From NCBI GenBank assembly GCA_015063005.1, contig SUTF01000008.1, positions 98,882-162,881 on the forward strand: a stretch of 64,000 bases of DNA. The letters run 5' to 3'. The position numbers were made by a program, and so were the translations under genes. The notes beneath the pieces were generated by a model, which saw only the letters and a list, made by a program, of their open reading frames with translations, was not told the DNA's origin and searched no databases. Source of the stretch: Methanobrevibacter millerae. GTDB lineage: Archaea > Methanobacteriota > Methanobacteria > Methanobacteriales > Methanobacteriaceae. Shown here one piece after another: positions 49,570 through 62,100 of this stretch. The first letter of the stretch is position 1. Every line of letters starts with the position of its first letter.

Positions 49570-50757
49570 CTATTCAAAATGAATAAGATTTTCTACATCG
49601 TCGTATACAACATCAAGTCCGCACATTGAAGGAACATAGTTTGCTGCCTTAGCTGAATTGACACCGATGACCTCAAAGCCCATGTCTTCGATTGGAGCTA
49701 CAACCATACAGGTATCACATACGACGTTTCCGCCTGCGGCTTCAATTGTTTTTGTATATCCCATTCTGTCGGCAGTTGCCTTAACGGATACGGATGTACA
49801 AATCCATAGTTTATTTTTGATTGTTTTGCCTTCAACAATATTGGCAACGTTTTTTATTTCTTCAAGTGAAGCGTGAGGACAACCTAAACAGATTAAATCT
49901 GCTTCACGTTCGGTTGTGGTTAGTTTTTGGCGTGTTTCTAAAATTTCTTTATCGCCAACGAACATATAATCTTCGATATCCTCTTTTTGAATTGTATCCC
50001 ATTCTGGAGTAACATTTTCCATATGGTATAATGCTACAGAACCTGAAGAGGCGAGAGCTGCACCCAAAGTCTTTAAATCATTGTTGTTTGGTGTATTTTT
50101 AACGTTGAAGTAAGGAACCCCACCACCAACTGTTTTTCCAACAATGTAACCCAATGCTCCCCAATCGGCACCGGACAATTCAGTGTTGACATTGACAATC
50201 AGGTTTGCTTTTCTGTTTTCATCCAAATGGAATCCGTAAAGTGGAGTTTTACCAACAATAGCTGCTGCAAGAGCTGCCGGTCCTCCTTCACGATTAGTAC
50301 GTGCACCAATAACAGAATTGACATAAGCTACAGCAGATGATTCTGACCATGAAACATGATCCCTGAATCTAGGAACATTACCTACAAGATAAGGTGTGCA
50401 TGTACATGTTTTAGAAATTCCTAGCTTTCCATAAGCATCAACAATCTGATTTTGCTTGATTGAGAATTCCTTTGGAAATCCTAAAGCTTCCCAGTTATCT
50501 AAATCGGTTCCTGGAGGATTAAGTGAAGCATTAATTCCAGAATATTCAAATTCTTCGCTTGCCAAATCTTCAAGATATTCCAAACCTGCCTGACCTATAG
50601 TCTTATATGAAACTCCAGACACTTGTGCAGAAGTAATGTCTACCAATTTAGAAGCTCCGTAAATATCACCCAAAGCAACTAAAATATCCATACTCTTACG
50701 GATAGTTTCTCCAAACTCTCCGTCACACATTTGCTCTTCTTTTTTTGTTAAAAACAT
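49570..50757 (-). CDS. Aconitase X (DUF521) large subunit, probable phosphomevalonate dehydratase
   Basis: A 395-residue protein of the AcnX catalytic-domain family. It starts [16 protein letters not shown] as in relatives, and has [50 protein letters not shown] and [11 protein letters not shown], whose cysteines would hold an iron-sulfur cluster. In archaea the large and small subunits together dehydrate 5-phosphomevalonate in the modified mevalonate route to isoprenoid lipids. The small (DUF126) subunit is not adjacent. I chose ATG 50757 by family start. An ATG at 50766 overlaps the recJ-like stop. Last gene of the rdgB-rpsO-recJ-acnX series. Confidence 0.85.
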   Translation of the reverse strand: MFLTKKEEQMCDGEFGETIRKSMDILVALGDIYGASKLVDITSAQVSGVSYKTIGQAGLEYLEDLASEEFEYSGINASLNPPGTDLDNWEALGFPKEFSIKQNQIVDAYGKLGISKTCTCTPYLVGNVPRFRDHVSWSESSAVAYVNSVIGARTNREGGPAALAAAIVGKTPLYGFHLDENRKANLIVNVNTELSGADWGALGYIVGKTVGGGVPYFNVKNTPNNNDLKTLGAALASSGSVALYHMENVTPEWDTIQKEDIEDYMFVGDKEILETRQKLTTTEREADLICLGCPHASLEEIKNVANIVEGKTIKNKLWICTSVSVKATADRMGYTKTIEAAGGNVVCDTCMVVAPIEDMGFEVIGVNSAKAANYVPSMCGLDVVYDDVENLIHFE

Positions 50758-50758
50758 A

Positions 50759-52090
50759 TTAATCATTATTTAATTGATATTCAATCATTTCGTCAAATAA
50801 ATGAAGGAAATTATCTTTACTTTCATAAGGTATCATAGCTCCAGCTGCAATATCGTGGCCTCCCCCTTGTCCACCGAAATTGTTAGAGCTGTCACGTAAA
50901 GCCTTTCCTAAATCTACTCCCTTATTGACCATATCTCTTGTTGTTCTTCCAGAAATTTTAATATCCTTATGAAGTCTAGATAAACCAAGCACCGGTTTTG
51001 AAGAATCTATTAAACCGACTGATAATCCGATACTTGCAATAGTCCCCATTACAGATTTTAAAACTTTATCTTCACTATATAAATATTGTGATGATTCTAA
51101 TTGAACAGCACCTTCACGTTTAATCCATTCGAGACCCTTAACGATTTGGTCACGATACTTGCGTTGAAATTCTGTAGCGGTTGATAAAGCCTTTTCTCTT
51201 TCGCCAAGCGCAATGCTTAAACCTAATCCATACTTTTTGTTTTTACCGCAGGCATCAAGAATATAGGCATATTCCTCCAAATCCCTAAGCATTGGAATTT
51301 CTTTTGGAATCAAATAACAGTCCCCATAAATGTCTGGATTGATTTTAATGAGCTCGGCGGTTAAAACATCCTTTTCCTCATCAGCCAAATCAGTGAACTT
51401 GATACCATAGGACAAACCTATTTTTTCTAGAAATGCAGTAGCACCTTCCAAATCTCCACTGATTCCAGGCAAAGGCGGTGTGAAAGTATAAGCAAGAGAT
51501 TTGAATAATGGCTCTGATGACTTTGAAACAATTTTTAAATCCTCGTTGATTTCAAGATTTGTTTCTTTTGCATCATCCAAAATTAGTTTATTGACACCAT
51601 TAAATCCATCCTGGCCTTGCATATCACCAAAAGCACCTACAAGTGCAAAATAAGCTAAATGTTTTTTATCCAGGTCACGGACACATAAATAAGCTGAACC
51701 CGCACCGGACAAATCTTTACTACCATCAATTTCAAATAAATGTGGATTAACATGAACCAAATTACTATCTGCTTCAGTTCCATCAACCTGATGGTGATCA
51801 GCTATAATAACATCACTTTTAAATGAATTCAATTCACCTACAAATGCACTTCCCATATCTGAAAAGATGAATAAATCATGTTGCTCATGTCTGAGCTGAT
51901 TTATAACATCTTCCTTAAGACGTGGGACTATAGTAGTATGAAATTGAGCATTTTCCTCTTTTAAAGCATTAGCTATTACAGCTGCCGCTGACAATCCGTC
52001 AGCATCATTGTGTGAAATTATGCGAATAATTTCATCATTTTCAATATGCTCTTTGAGCATATTAGTAGCTTCAGTAGCCCTATTTAACAA
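50759..52090 (-). CDS. Archaeal RecJ-like DHH-family single-strand exonuclease
   Basis: A DHH/DHHA1 phosphoesterase of about 443 residues, related to archaeal RecJ/GAN proteins that degrade single-stranded nucleic acid and bind GINS. Motifs: [40 protein letters not shown], and [15 protein letters not shown] near the C-terminus (DHHA1). The start is uncertain: TTG at 52090 (giving [14 protein letters not shown], as expected for the family), ATG at 52060, or a frame up to 52144 that overlaps rpsO by 65 bases. Directly downstream of and overlapping rpsO. Confidence 0.85.
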   Translation of the reverse strand: MLNRATEATNMLKEHIENDEIIRIISHNDADGLSAAAVIANALKEENAQFHTTIVPRLKEDVINQLRHEQHDLFIFSDMGSAFVGELNSFKSDVIIADHHQVDGTEADSNLVHVNPHLFEIDGSKDLSGAGSAYLCVRDLDKKHLAYFALVGAFGDMQGQDGFNGVNKLILDDAKETNLEINEDLKIVSKSSEPLFKSLAYTFTPPLPGISGDLEGATAFLEKIGLSYGIKFTDLADEEKDVLTAELIKINPDIYGDCYLIPKEIPMLRDLEEYAYILDACGKNKKYGLGLSIALGEREKALSTATEFQRKYRDQIVKGLEWIKREGAVQLESSQYLYSEDKVLKSVMGTIASIGLSVGLIDSSKPVLGLSRLHKDIKISGRTTRDMVNKGVDLGKALRDSSNNFGGQGGGHDIAAGAMIPYESKDNFLHLFDEMIEYQLNND

Positions 52091-52478
52091 GGAGTGCTGC
52101 TTGTTGTGGATTATATCTCCAACCTTCAGGTAATTCGCCTTCACTTACGTAGTAAGCAGCTAATTTTCTTATTCTTGCTTCAATAATAGTTAAACCTCTT
52201 TTGGAGTGTAAATCTTTTGGATTTTCTTCTAAGTGGTCTCTGATGTTAACTGCTCTTCTGATTAAGTTCATTAAATCTTCTGGGTATTCTCCAGCTTGAT
52301 CGTTTCTTTTTAAGATTTCAGTGATTCTTTCGCCAGTTACATCTTTTACTTTTGGAATTCCGTATTGGTCTCTTAAGATGATACCGATTTCGGAAGTACT
52401 TTTACCTTCTCTGTTAAATTTTAAAATCATTTCTTCAATTTCTTCGTTACTATAAGTTACCCATTCTGGTCTTGCCAT
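52080..52478 (-). CDS. rpsO: 30S ribosomal protein S15
   Basis: A 132-residue archaeal/eukaryotic-type S15 (uS15), binding 16S rRNA in the platform of the small subunit. The N-terminal extension [20 protein letters not shown] is typical of archaeal S15, and [20 protein letters not shown] is the conserved rRNA-binding helix region. The ATG at 52478 follows GGTG. It lies 22 bases after rdgB and overlaps the recJ-like start. Confidence 0.96.
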   Translation of the reverse strand: MARPEWVTYSNEEIEEMILKFNREGKSTSEIGIILRDQYGIPKVKDVTGERITEILKRNDQAGEYPEDLMNLIRRAVNIRDHLEENPKDLHSKRGLTIIEARIRKLAAYYVSEGELPEGWRYNPQQAALLVK

Positions 52479-52500
52479 AAATAACACCTATTATAAAATA

Positions 52501-53052
52501 TTAATCTTGAGTAGAATACCACTCTATAAATTTTTTTAATGAATTTTTTCTATGTGAAAATTGGTTTTTTTCATCAGTTGTTAACTCTCCAAAGGTCTTA
52601 CCCTCACCAGGAACATAAAATATAGGATCAAAAGCAAATCCCAAATCACCTTTTTCTTCAACTGATATTTCTCCTTCGACCTTGCCTAAAAAAGTCTTGG
52701 GCTCAGAATTGGGGGCGCAGTACCCAATAACTGACCTGAATTCGGCATAACGGTCAGGAACATTATTTAATAACTTTAAAATTCCCTGATTTCCTAATGT
52801 ATCTTGTACATAATGTGAATAAGTTCCAGGAAATCCATTTAAAGCTTTAATGAATAAACCAGCATCTTCAACAATCACAGGTCTATTAAGCTTATGACTA
52901 GCATATTTTGCACCAAACTCGGCCACTTCCTCAAGAGTTCCTTGGGGTTCCATGTAGCCTAAGTCAACATGCTCTAGTTTTATGTCATAATCTTTGAAAA
53001 TATTCTCTGCTTCTATAACTTTATGTTCGTTACCAGTTATAAATGTTATCAT
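52501..53052 (-). CDS. rdgB: XTP/dITP diphosphatase (RdgB/HAM1 family)
   Basis: A 183-residue house-cleaning pyrophosphatase that removes ITP, dITP and XTP before they enter nucleic acids. Motifs are [16 protein letters not shown] at the start, the catalytic [56 protein letters not shown] and the end [11 protein letters not shown]. The length fits archaeal members. First gene of the rdgB-rpsO-recJ-acnX series. Confidence 0.95.
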   Translation of the reverse strand: MITFITGNEHKVIEAENIFKDYDIKLEHVDLGYMEPQGTLEEVAEFGAKYASHKLNRPVIVEDAGLFIKALNGFPGTYSHYVQDTLGNQGILKLLNNVPDRYAEFRSVIGYCAPNSEPKTFLGKVEGEISVEEKGDLGFAFDPIFYVPGEGKTFGELTTDEKNQFSHRKNSLKKFIEWYSTQD

Positions 53053-53086
53053 AAAAATAGTTTTGATTGAAATTTTTTATATAATT

Positions 53087-53129
53087 ATCTATGAAAAAAT
53101 GAAAAAAAGAAGAGGTGTTTAAACCTCTT
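53087..53129 (-). terminator. ALP-type terminator hairpin overlapping the stop codon
   Basis: On the minus strand AAGAGGT (53123-53129) and ACCTCTT (53110-53116) form a perfect 7-base stem. The stem begins within the TAA stop and is followed by a T-rich run. Confidence 0.65.
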
Positions 53130-56100
53130 ATGCGTTTACTTTTACAGTGTTTGCGATGTTACATCCGTTATAACTTGAAGTTATGATGTATTCGCCAGGC
53201 ATTAAGTTAATATTTAATTTAGCATGTCCTTCACTATCAGTGTATCTGTAATAGAATACTCCATTGATGTTGAATTGGACTCTTTGCTCTGAATACGGGT
53301 TTCCTTGACCGTCCAGTAATGTTGCGACGAACTGATCGGAAGTTCCATATGTTTTTGTCAAATCACTTGCAGTCAATACTGGAAGTACATGGATATCGTT
53401 GGATACTCTGCATTCTTTGTATTCTGCTGTGATTATGTAGTCACCAGACTCTAAATTAATATTAAGTTTAACAATGCCGCTTTCGTTGGTTTGGCGAGTG
53501 TAGAATACTCCATGAATATTGAAGATTACGTTTTCACCTGCACCAACAGGATTACCGTCGTCACCAATAACCTTAACAGTGTATTGAGTAGCGTTTCTGT
53601 AGTATTTGGTAATATCTCTGTTTTCTATGAGTCTTGAAATAACAGTGATATTGTTGGATGACATTTCATCGGTTTCAGGGTTGATTGCAGTGATAATGTA
53701 GTCACCAGCTTCAAGATTAATGTTTAATCTAGCCAAACCGTTTTCACCTACCTGACGGTCATACATTACGCCATGAATATTGAATCTGACCGTAGTTCCC
53801 TCTTTAAGGTAGTTACCTTCGCTGTCACGGAATGTAGCATAATACTGGGTTCCGTTTCTGAATACTTTAACTACATCAGTACCGTTTACAGTTGTTAAAA
53901 CAGTTACTTTTGAGTTGATTGTATCATTTCCAACAGCAACAGTCACATTATATTCACCGCTAGGCAATCCAAGAGCAATACTTGCAATACCATCCTCACC
54001 AGTAGTTCTATTGTATGTAACTCCATTAATAGTAATGCTTACAGACTTGTTAGCTATAGGATTTCCTTTGGAATCACTGACATTTACAACAAATCTTTCA
54101 GGTCCTTTGAAGTATTTGACTACATCAGGAGCGGAAACGATTTCATAAACATCCTCATCAACAGCGACAGCAACATCCTTAGTTACAGGATTATACTTAT
54201 CGTCACCGGAATAGGTAACTGGAACAGTGTAATTACCTGCAGACAATCCAGGAATATTTAATGTTGCTTTACCATCCTTAACTGGAGCAGTATAATTTTT
54301 GCCATCGACAACTGCAGTCACATTACCTGTAGCATCCTCCGGCAGAGTAACTTCAATAGTTGCATTTTCACCTTCAGTTATATCATCAGCATTAATATCA
54401 ACTGTAGCATTTTCCTTGGAAGGAACAGGTTCATCCTTAGGAGCAACACAAACAGTTACATTTGAAGTTGCTGATTCATATTTATCGTCACCAGAATAGA
54501 CAACAGGCAAAGTATTATTACCAACAGCCAAACCAGGAACACTAACAACAGCAGTACCATTAACAACAGGAACAGTCACATCACCAACACTAACAGTACC
54601 AGAAGCATCCTCAGGCAAACTAACAACAACAGTAGCATTCTCACCTTCAGTAATTGGATCAGCAGAAATGTCCATTGTTGCATTTTCCTTGGAAGGAACA
54701 GGTTCTTCCTTAGGATTAACGCTCACAGTAACATTAGTTTCAGCCGGATTATACTTATCGTCACCAGAATAGACAACAGGCAAAGTATTATTACCAACAG
54801 CCAAACCAGGAACACTAACAACAGCAGTACCATTAACAACAGGAACAGTCACATCACCAACACTAACAGTACCAGAAGCATCCTCAGGCAAACTAACAAC
54901 AACAGTAGCATTCTCACCTTCAGTAATTGGATCAGCAGAAATGTCCATTGTTGCATTTTCCTTGGAAGGAACAGGTTCTTCCTTAGGATTAACGCTCACA
55001 GTAACATTAGTTTCAGCCGGATTATACTTATCGTCACCAGAATAGACAACAGGCAAAGTATTATTACCAACAGCCAAACCAGGAACACTAACAACAGCAG
55101 TACCATTAACAACAGGAACAGTCACATCACCAACACTAACAGTACCAGAAGCATCCTCAGGCAAACTAACAACAACAGTAGCATTTTCACCATCAACAAT
55201 GCTTTCAGGAGCAGTTACATTCATTTCAGGAACTGTTTTATCAGTGACATTTTCGTCAGATTCATTGCCTTTGGATTTAACTTCAATAGCAACAACATTG
55301 GATGAAGATACATTGAATTTGTCATCACCATTGTAAGTTGCTGTAATGAAATGGAAGCCTTCAGTTAAATTGTTAACAACAAACTTGTCTCCAACATTAA
55401 CAGTACCTAAAACATCAGAACCATCAAAGAAAGTAATAGTACCACTAGCACCATCAGTTAAATTATAATCAACAACAACATCCTCACCAACAACAACACT
55501 AACCGGACTAACATCAATACTAATGGAAGAGTCAGTCAAATTATCATCAGTAACATTATCATCAGTAGTATTTTCCTCAGCAGCAAAGTAATAAGCTAAA
55601 ACATTACTGGTTGATCCGTTTAACTTAGCATTACCTTCATAAACTGCTGTGAAATTATACCAGCCAGGTTCGTTGATTATTGCAGTTAAACCACGTTTAA
55701 GGTCATCTGAATTGAAGTTGATTGGCAATTTTCCTATTAATATATCAAATTTACCGGATTCTTCATTGTAAGCATATAATGAAATAACTTCATCAGATCC
55801 TACATTTTCACTAATTTTATCGCCTAAACTATCAGATGACAATACAGCAGCAATACTCATATTATCACCAACATTCAAACGGATAATGCTTCCTGAATTA
55901 TATACATCAATTAAGGATAATTCGGTTGCGTAAGTTTCGTTATCGCCAGATTCATTGCCTTTGGATTTAACTTCAACACTTACAATATTTGATGAAGATA
56001 CATTGAATTTGTCATCACCATTATATTGAGCATAAATGGAGTGGATACCTTCAGTTAGATTGTTAACAACGAACTTCTCACCAACATTAACAGTACCTAA

Positions 56101-59100
56101 AACATCAGAACCATCAAAGAAAGTAATAGTACCACTAGCACCATCAGTTAAATTATAATCAACAACAACATCCTCACCAACAACAACACTAACCGGACTA
56201 ACATCAATACTAATGGAAGAGTCAGTCAAATTATCATCAGTAACATTATCATCAGTAGTATTTTCCTCAGCAGCAAAGTAATAAGCTAAAACATTACTGG
56301 TTGATCCGTTTAACTTAGCATTACCTTCATAAACTGCTGTGAAATTATACCATCCAGGCTCATTGATAACAGCAGTCAAACCTTTTCTGGACTCAGTAGA
56401 AACAAAGTTCACAGGTAAACTGCCCATAAAGATATCAAACTCACCAGTATCTTCATTATAAGCATATAATTTAATGGTTTCATCAGAACCTACATAATTA
56501 CTAATGGAATTGCCTAAAGCATCAGATGACAATACAGCAGCAATACTCATATTATCACCTACATTCAAACGAATAACCTCACCAGAATTATAAACATCAA
56601 CTAAAGACAATCCAGTCTCATAAGTGTCATCAGTGACATTATCCTCACCGGAGCCAGCAAACACATAGGTTATTGTATTACTGGTTTGAGTGTCTGAAGA
56701 CATCATCTCATAGGAGTAAATAACATTTACTGTGTAGGTGTTTGCTTCTGTTGCTGTGAAATCAATGAAGTATGAGTAGCTTCCATGTACGATTTCGGTC
56801 ATTGAGATTGATTTTCCAGTATATACATCATTCATGTACAGTTCGATTTTACCGAAGTAGCTGAATGAAGAGGTATCATTTAAAATGTACTCAATTACTG
56901 CTAGATCACCTGTTTTTAAGTAAATTGTTGCGTTGTTTGGATAGTTTTTATCCCTGATTTGTATTACGGATGATGAAACTTCAGGAGAAACTTTAAATTC
57001 ATCTTCACTGATAGTTAAATCATAATTTGCATTATCAAAGGTAGTTTTTGTTTTATAATCACCCGCAGGTAAATTGACTGTGTTGTTTCCTTTGCCGCCA
57101 ACTACATTTACAGAGACTTTATTGCCGTTAATGTCAACAGTGTAGACACCATCAACATCAGCTTCAACGCTTACAGTTACTATTTGAAGATAGGTAACGT
57201 CATCGACAATTACTTTAGCTGTCTTTTTGATTGGGTTGACTGTTAAAGTAGTCTGAGCAGTAGCACTAGGTGAATTTCCAGAATATTTGGCAATGATGGT
57301 GTAAGTACCAGCATCCAAATCGTCCAAGATTAATTTTTCACCAACATTAATTTTTTCAGTTTTATTGTTGTAAGTAAATTCAATAATACCTGTTACACCT
57401 TCAGGAAGTGAGTAAATAATCTCAGCACTTTCAGTGTAATTAATTGCACTAGGAGAAGCCTCAACAGTAAACTCAGTAACATCAAGACTTACTTCAAAGC
57501 TTGTATCATTAGAGTTAGCCTTATAATTGGCATTACCTGCAAACTCAACGGTAGCACTGTAATTGCCAATAGCAAATTTACCAGCATCAAAAGCACCTGA
57601 ACCACCTTTTACAATAACATCCATTGGAGCATTGCCCCCAACAGTTACTTTATAAGTTCCGTCAATACCAGCATATACGATACCAGTTACATTGACTGAT
57701 GGATTTGTATCCTGTACTTCAATGCGTAAATCATCTAAAATACCTTGTGTAATTTCAAATGTAGTCTTATTTGAGTTGTTTGGATATGATTTGGAAGTTA
57801 CAGTAGCATTATAACTGCCTACATCCAATACATCTAAGCTAAATTCTCCATTACCATTTGATACACTTACAGCATAATCCTTATCGCCAACAGTTACAAT
57901 ATAGATTCCATCCTCACTTGCATAGACCGTACCTTTTGAAACATTAGGATAAGTTGAATCATCTATTTCAACCCTAATTTCATCTAATGTAACTATTTTT
58001 TCTGTTACATGGAATGAAATGACATTGCTTTCACTTGCCTGCAATCCTTTAATGTTACCTTTATAAGATACAGATACATTGTACCAGCCTTCAACGGTAG
58101 CAGGAATTGTAATATAAGACATTCCATTTTTATCTAGTTTAGCTGATCCTGAAGCTTTAGAGCCATCAGGATAAATTAAGGTAGCAGTAAACTCATCAAG
58201 CACATTACCTTGAGAGTCATATGTTAAATATTCAGAGATATTGTCCACATCGTCACAAGATAATTTGACAATTACAGTTAAATTACCAGGAGTTCTTTCA
58301 ATTATGCCTGTTTTTTCAGTTATATCCTCATAAATTCTTATGTTAGTTTCATGAGCAACAACAGGTTCACCTGAAACAACATAGGTTATTGAATTACTGG
58401 TTTCATCATAAGCAGGTGAGAATACAGAAAATCCTTCAGAAGTGTATTTTGCATAGAATTTCCAAGTACCAGGAGACAAACTAAATTGACCACCAATACT
58501 TGTAAATTGACCTCCATCAACGATAGTAGTCGCTGAAGAGTTCCAAACTTCAACATCATTACAGTAAATAGTAATCAAACCATTGAAATTAGTCACATCC
58601 AAACGATACTGGATTAAAGCAACACCCTGATCATCAAACATGATTACTGATTGTGAAGGATAAGCAGAATCCCTGATTTTGAAAACATCAGAAGATTGCT
58701 CTTCTTCCTGTTTTTCTAAAACCTTAAATGTTACATCCTTATTAACATCAGCATAATTATCGTCACTATAGGATAAAGTTGCTTTATATTGACCAGCAGG
58801 AACAGCAACCTCTTTAGAAGCACTTCCGCTATCACCAACAGTCAATTCAACAGATGCAATGGATGAATCATTGAATGAAACAGTATATTTACCCGGAGCA
58901 GCATTAGATACTGAAACAACAACTTTTTCAGGCAATTCAGTTTCAGAAGCAATAACCAATTCAGCATTATTAGCAGCTTTAGCCACACTGAATTCAGCTT
59001 CAGTTATAGCCATATCATAATTAGCATCACCGAATGATGAACTAGTATCATAATCACCAACAGATAAATTAATTGTAGCACTTCCTTTGCCGCCAACTAC

Positions 59101-62100
59101 ATTTACAGAGACTTTATTGCCGTTAATGTCAACAGTGTAGACGCCATCAACATCAGCTTCAACATTCACAGTTACTATTTGCGGATAGGTAACGTCATCG
59201 ACAATTACTTTAGCTGTCTTTTTGATTGGGTTGACTGTTAAAGTAGTCTGAGCAGTAGCACTAGGTGAATTTCCAGAATATTTGGCAATGATGGTGTAAG
59301 TACCAGCATCCAAATCGTCCAAGATTAATTTTTCACCAACATTAATTTTTTCAGTTTTATTGTTGTAAGTAAATTCAATAATACCTGTTACACCTTCAGG
59401 AAGTGAGTAAATAATCTCAGCACTTTCAGTGTAATTAATTGCACTAGGAGAAGCCTCAACAGTAAACTCAGTAACATCAAGACTTACTTCAAAGCTTGTA
59501 TCATTAGAGTTAGCCTTATAATTGGCATTACCTGCAAACTCAACGGTAGCACTGTAATTGCCAATAGCAAATTTACCAGCATCAAAAGCACCTGAACCAC
59601 CTTTTACAATAACATCCATTGGAGCATTGCCCCCAACAGTTACTTTATAAGTTCCATCGACACTAGCATAAACGGTACCGGTTACATTGACAGACGGATT
59701 CACATTATGAATATCGACTTTTAATGTAATTTCGCCTTGATTAACAGTGAAATCATCATTGTTGATTGTTAAGTCATAATTAGCATTGTCATATACGACA
59801 TTAGCATTGTATGAACCTGCATCCAACTTGATGGTCTTGTTACCACGTCCGTTTTTAACTTCAACTGATACTGAAGTAGTATTTACCATTACAGTATAAG
59901 TATCATCTATCGGAGATTCTACAATGACATTAACTTCTCCAGGATATACAACATCCTCAACAGACACAGAAACAGTTGCACTACCTTTATTTACAGTTAA
60001 AGTTGTAGAATTACTGTTATTAGGATATTCTTTGGAAATAACAGTCCCATTATATTCATCAGCAGGTAAAAGGTCAACAGTAAATTCCTTGCTGTCACCA
60101 GTCACATTAACCTCATAATCCTTATCGCCAACAGTTACAATATAAATTCCTTTTTCACTTGCATAAACAATTCCGGTTGCATTATTAGGATAGACTGTAT
60201 CCTGCATTACAACTTTAATAATATCTAAAATTGTTTCTTCTTCAGTTACATGGAATGAAATGACATTACTTTCACTTGCCTGCAATCCTTTAATGTTACC
60301 TTTATAGGATACAGATACATTGTACCAGCCTTCAGAAGTAGCAGGAATTGTAATATAAGACATTCCATTTTTATCTAGTTTAGCTGATCCTGAAGCTTCA
60401 GAGCCATCAGGATAAATTAAAGTTGCAGTGAATTCATCAAGCACATTACCTTGAGAGTCATATGTTAAATATTCAGAGATATTGTCCACATCGTCACAAG
60501 ACAATTTGACAATTACAGTTAAATTACCAGGAGTTCTTTCAATTATGCCTGTTTTTTCAGTTATATCCTCATAAATTCTTATGTTAGTTTCATGAGCAAC
60601 AACAGGTTCACCTGAAACAACATAGGTTATTGAATTACTGGTTTCATCATAAGCAGGTGAGAATACAGAAAATCCTTCAGAAGTGTATTTTGCATAGAAT
60701 TTCCAAGTACCAGGAGACAAACTAAATTGACCACCAATACTTGTAAATTGACCTCCATCAACGATAGTAGTCGCTGAAGAGTTCCAAACTTCAACATCAT
60801 TACAGTAAATAGTAATCAAACCATTGAAATTAGTCACATCCAAACGATACTGGATTAAAGCAACACCCTGATCATCAAACATGATTACTGATTGTGAAGG
60901 ATAAGCAGAATCCCTGATTTTGAAAACATCAGAAGATTGCTCTTCTTCCTGTTTTTCTAAAACCTTAAATGTTACATCCTTATTAACATCAGCATAATTA
61001 TCGTCACTATAGGATAAAGTTGCTTTATATTGACCAGCAGGAACAGCAACCTCTTTAGAAGCACTTCCGCTATCACCAACAGTCAATTCAACAGATGCAA
61101 TGGATGAATCATTGAATGAAACAGTATATTTACCCGGAGCAGCATTAGATACTGAAACAACAACTTTTTCAGGCAATTCAGTTTCAGAAGCAATAACCAA
61201 TTCAGCATTATTAGCAGCTTTACCTACACTGAATTCAGCTTCAGTTATATCTACATCATAATTAGAATCGCCAAATGATGAACTAGTATCATAATCACCG
61301 GCAGATAATGTAATAGTAGCATTTCCTTTGCCGCCAACTACATTTACAGAGACTTTATTGCCGTTAATGTCAACAGTGTAGAGGCCATCAACATCAGCTT
61401 CAACGATTACTGTAGCTTCACTAGGATAAGTGACATCATTAACTGTTACTTTAGCTGTCTTTTTGATTGGATTAACTGTTAAAGTAGTCTGAGCAGTAGC
61501 ATTAGGTGAATTTCCAGAATATTTAGCCATAATGGTGTAGTTACCTGCATCCAAATCATTCAAGATTAATTTTTCACCAACATTAATTTTTTCAGTTTTA
61601 TTGTTGTAAGTAAATTCAATAGTACCAGTTACGCCCTCAGGAAGTGAATAAATAATCTCAGCACTTTCAGTGTAATTAATTGCACTAGGAGAAGCATCAA
61701 CAGTAAACTCAGTAACATCAAGACTTACTTCAAAGCTTGTATCATTAGAGTTAGCCTTATAATTGGTATTGCCTGCAAACTCAACAGTAGCATCATATTC
61801 ACCAATGATGAATTTGCCAGCATCGAAAGTGCCTGAGCCTCCGTTTACAGCAACAGAAATAGCTTTGTTGTTGCCAATAGTTACATTATAATTGCCATCA
61901 ACGCTAGCATAAACTGTACCAGTTACGTTAACTGATGGGTTCACATTATGAATATCAATTTTCAATTCAATTTCACCTTGGTTAACAGTGAAATCATCAT
62001 TGTTGATTGTCAAGTCATAATTAGCATTGTCATATGCGACATTAGCATTGTATGAACCTGCATCCAACTTGATGGTCTTGTTACCACGTCCGTTTTTAAC

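Noticed and set aside
54400..55220. Possible CRISPR-like array from the regular repeats
   Set aside because: The 273-base units are continuous coding sequence in frame, without short spacers of constant length, and no cas gene is nearby.
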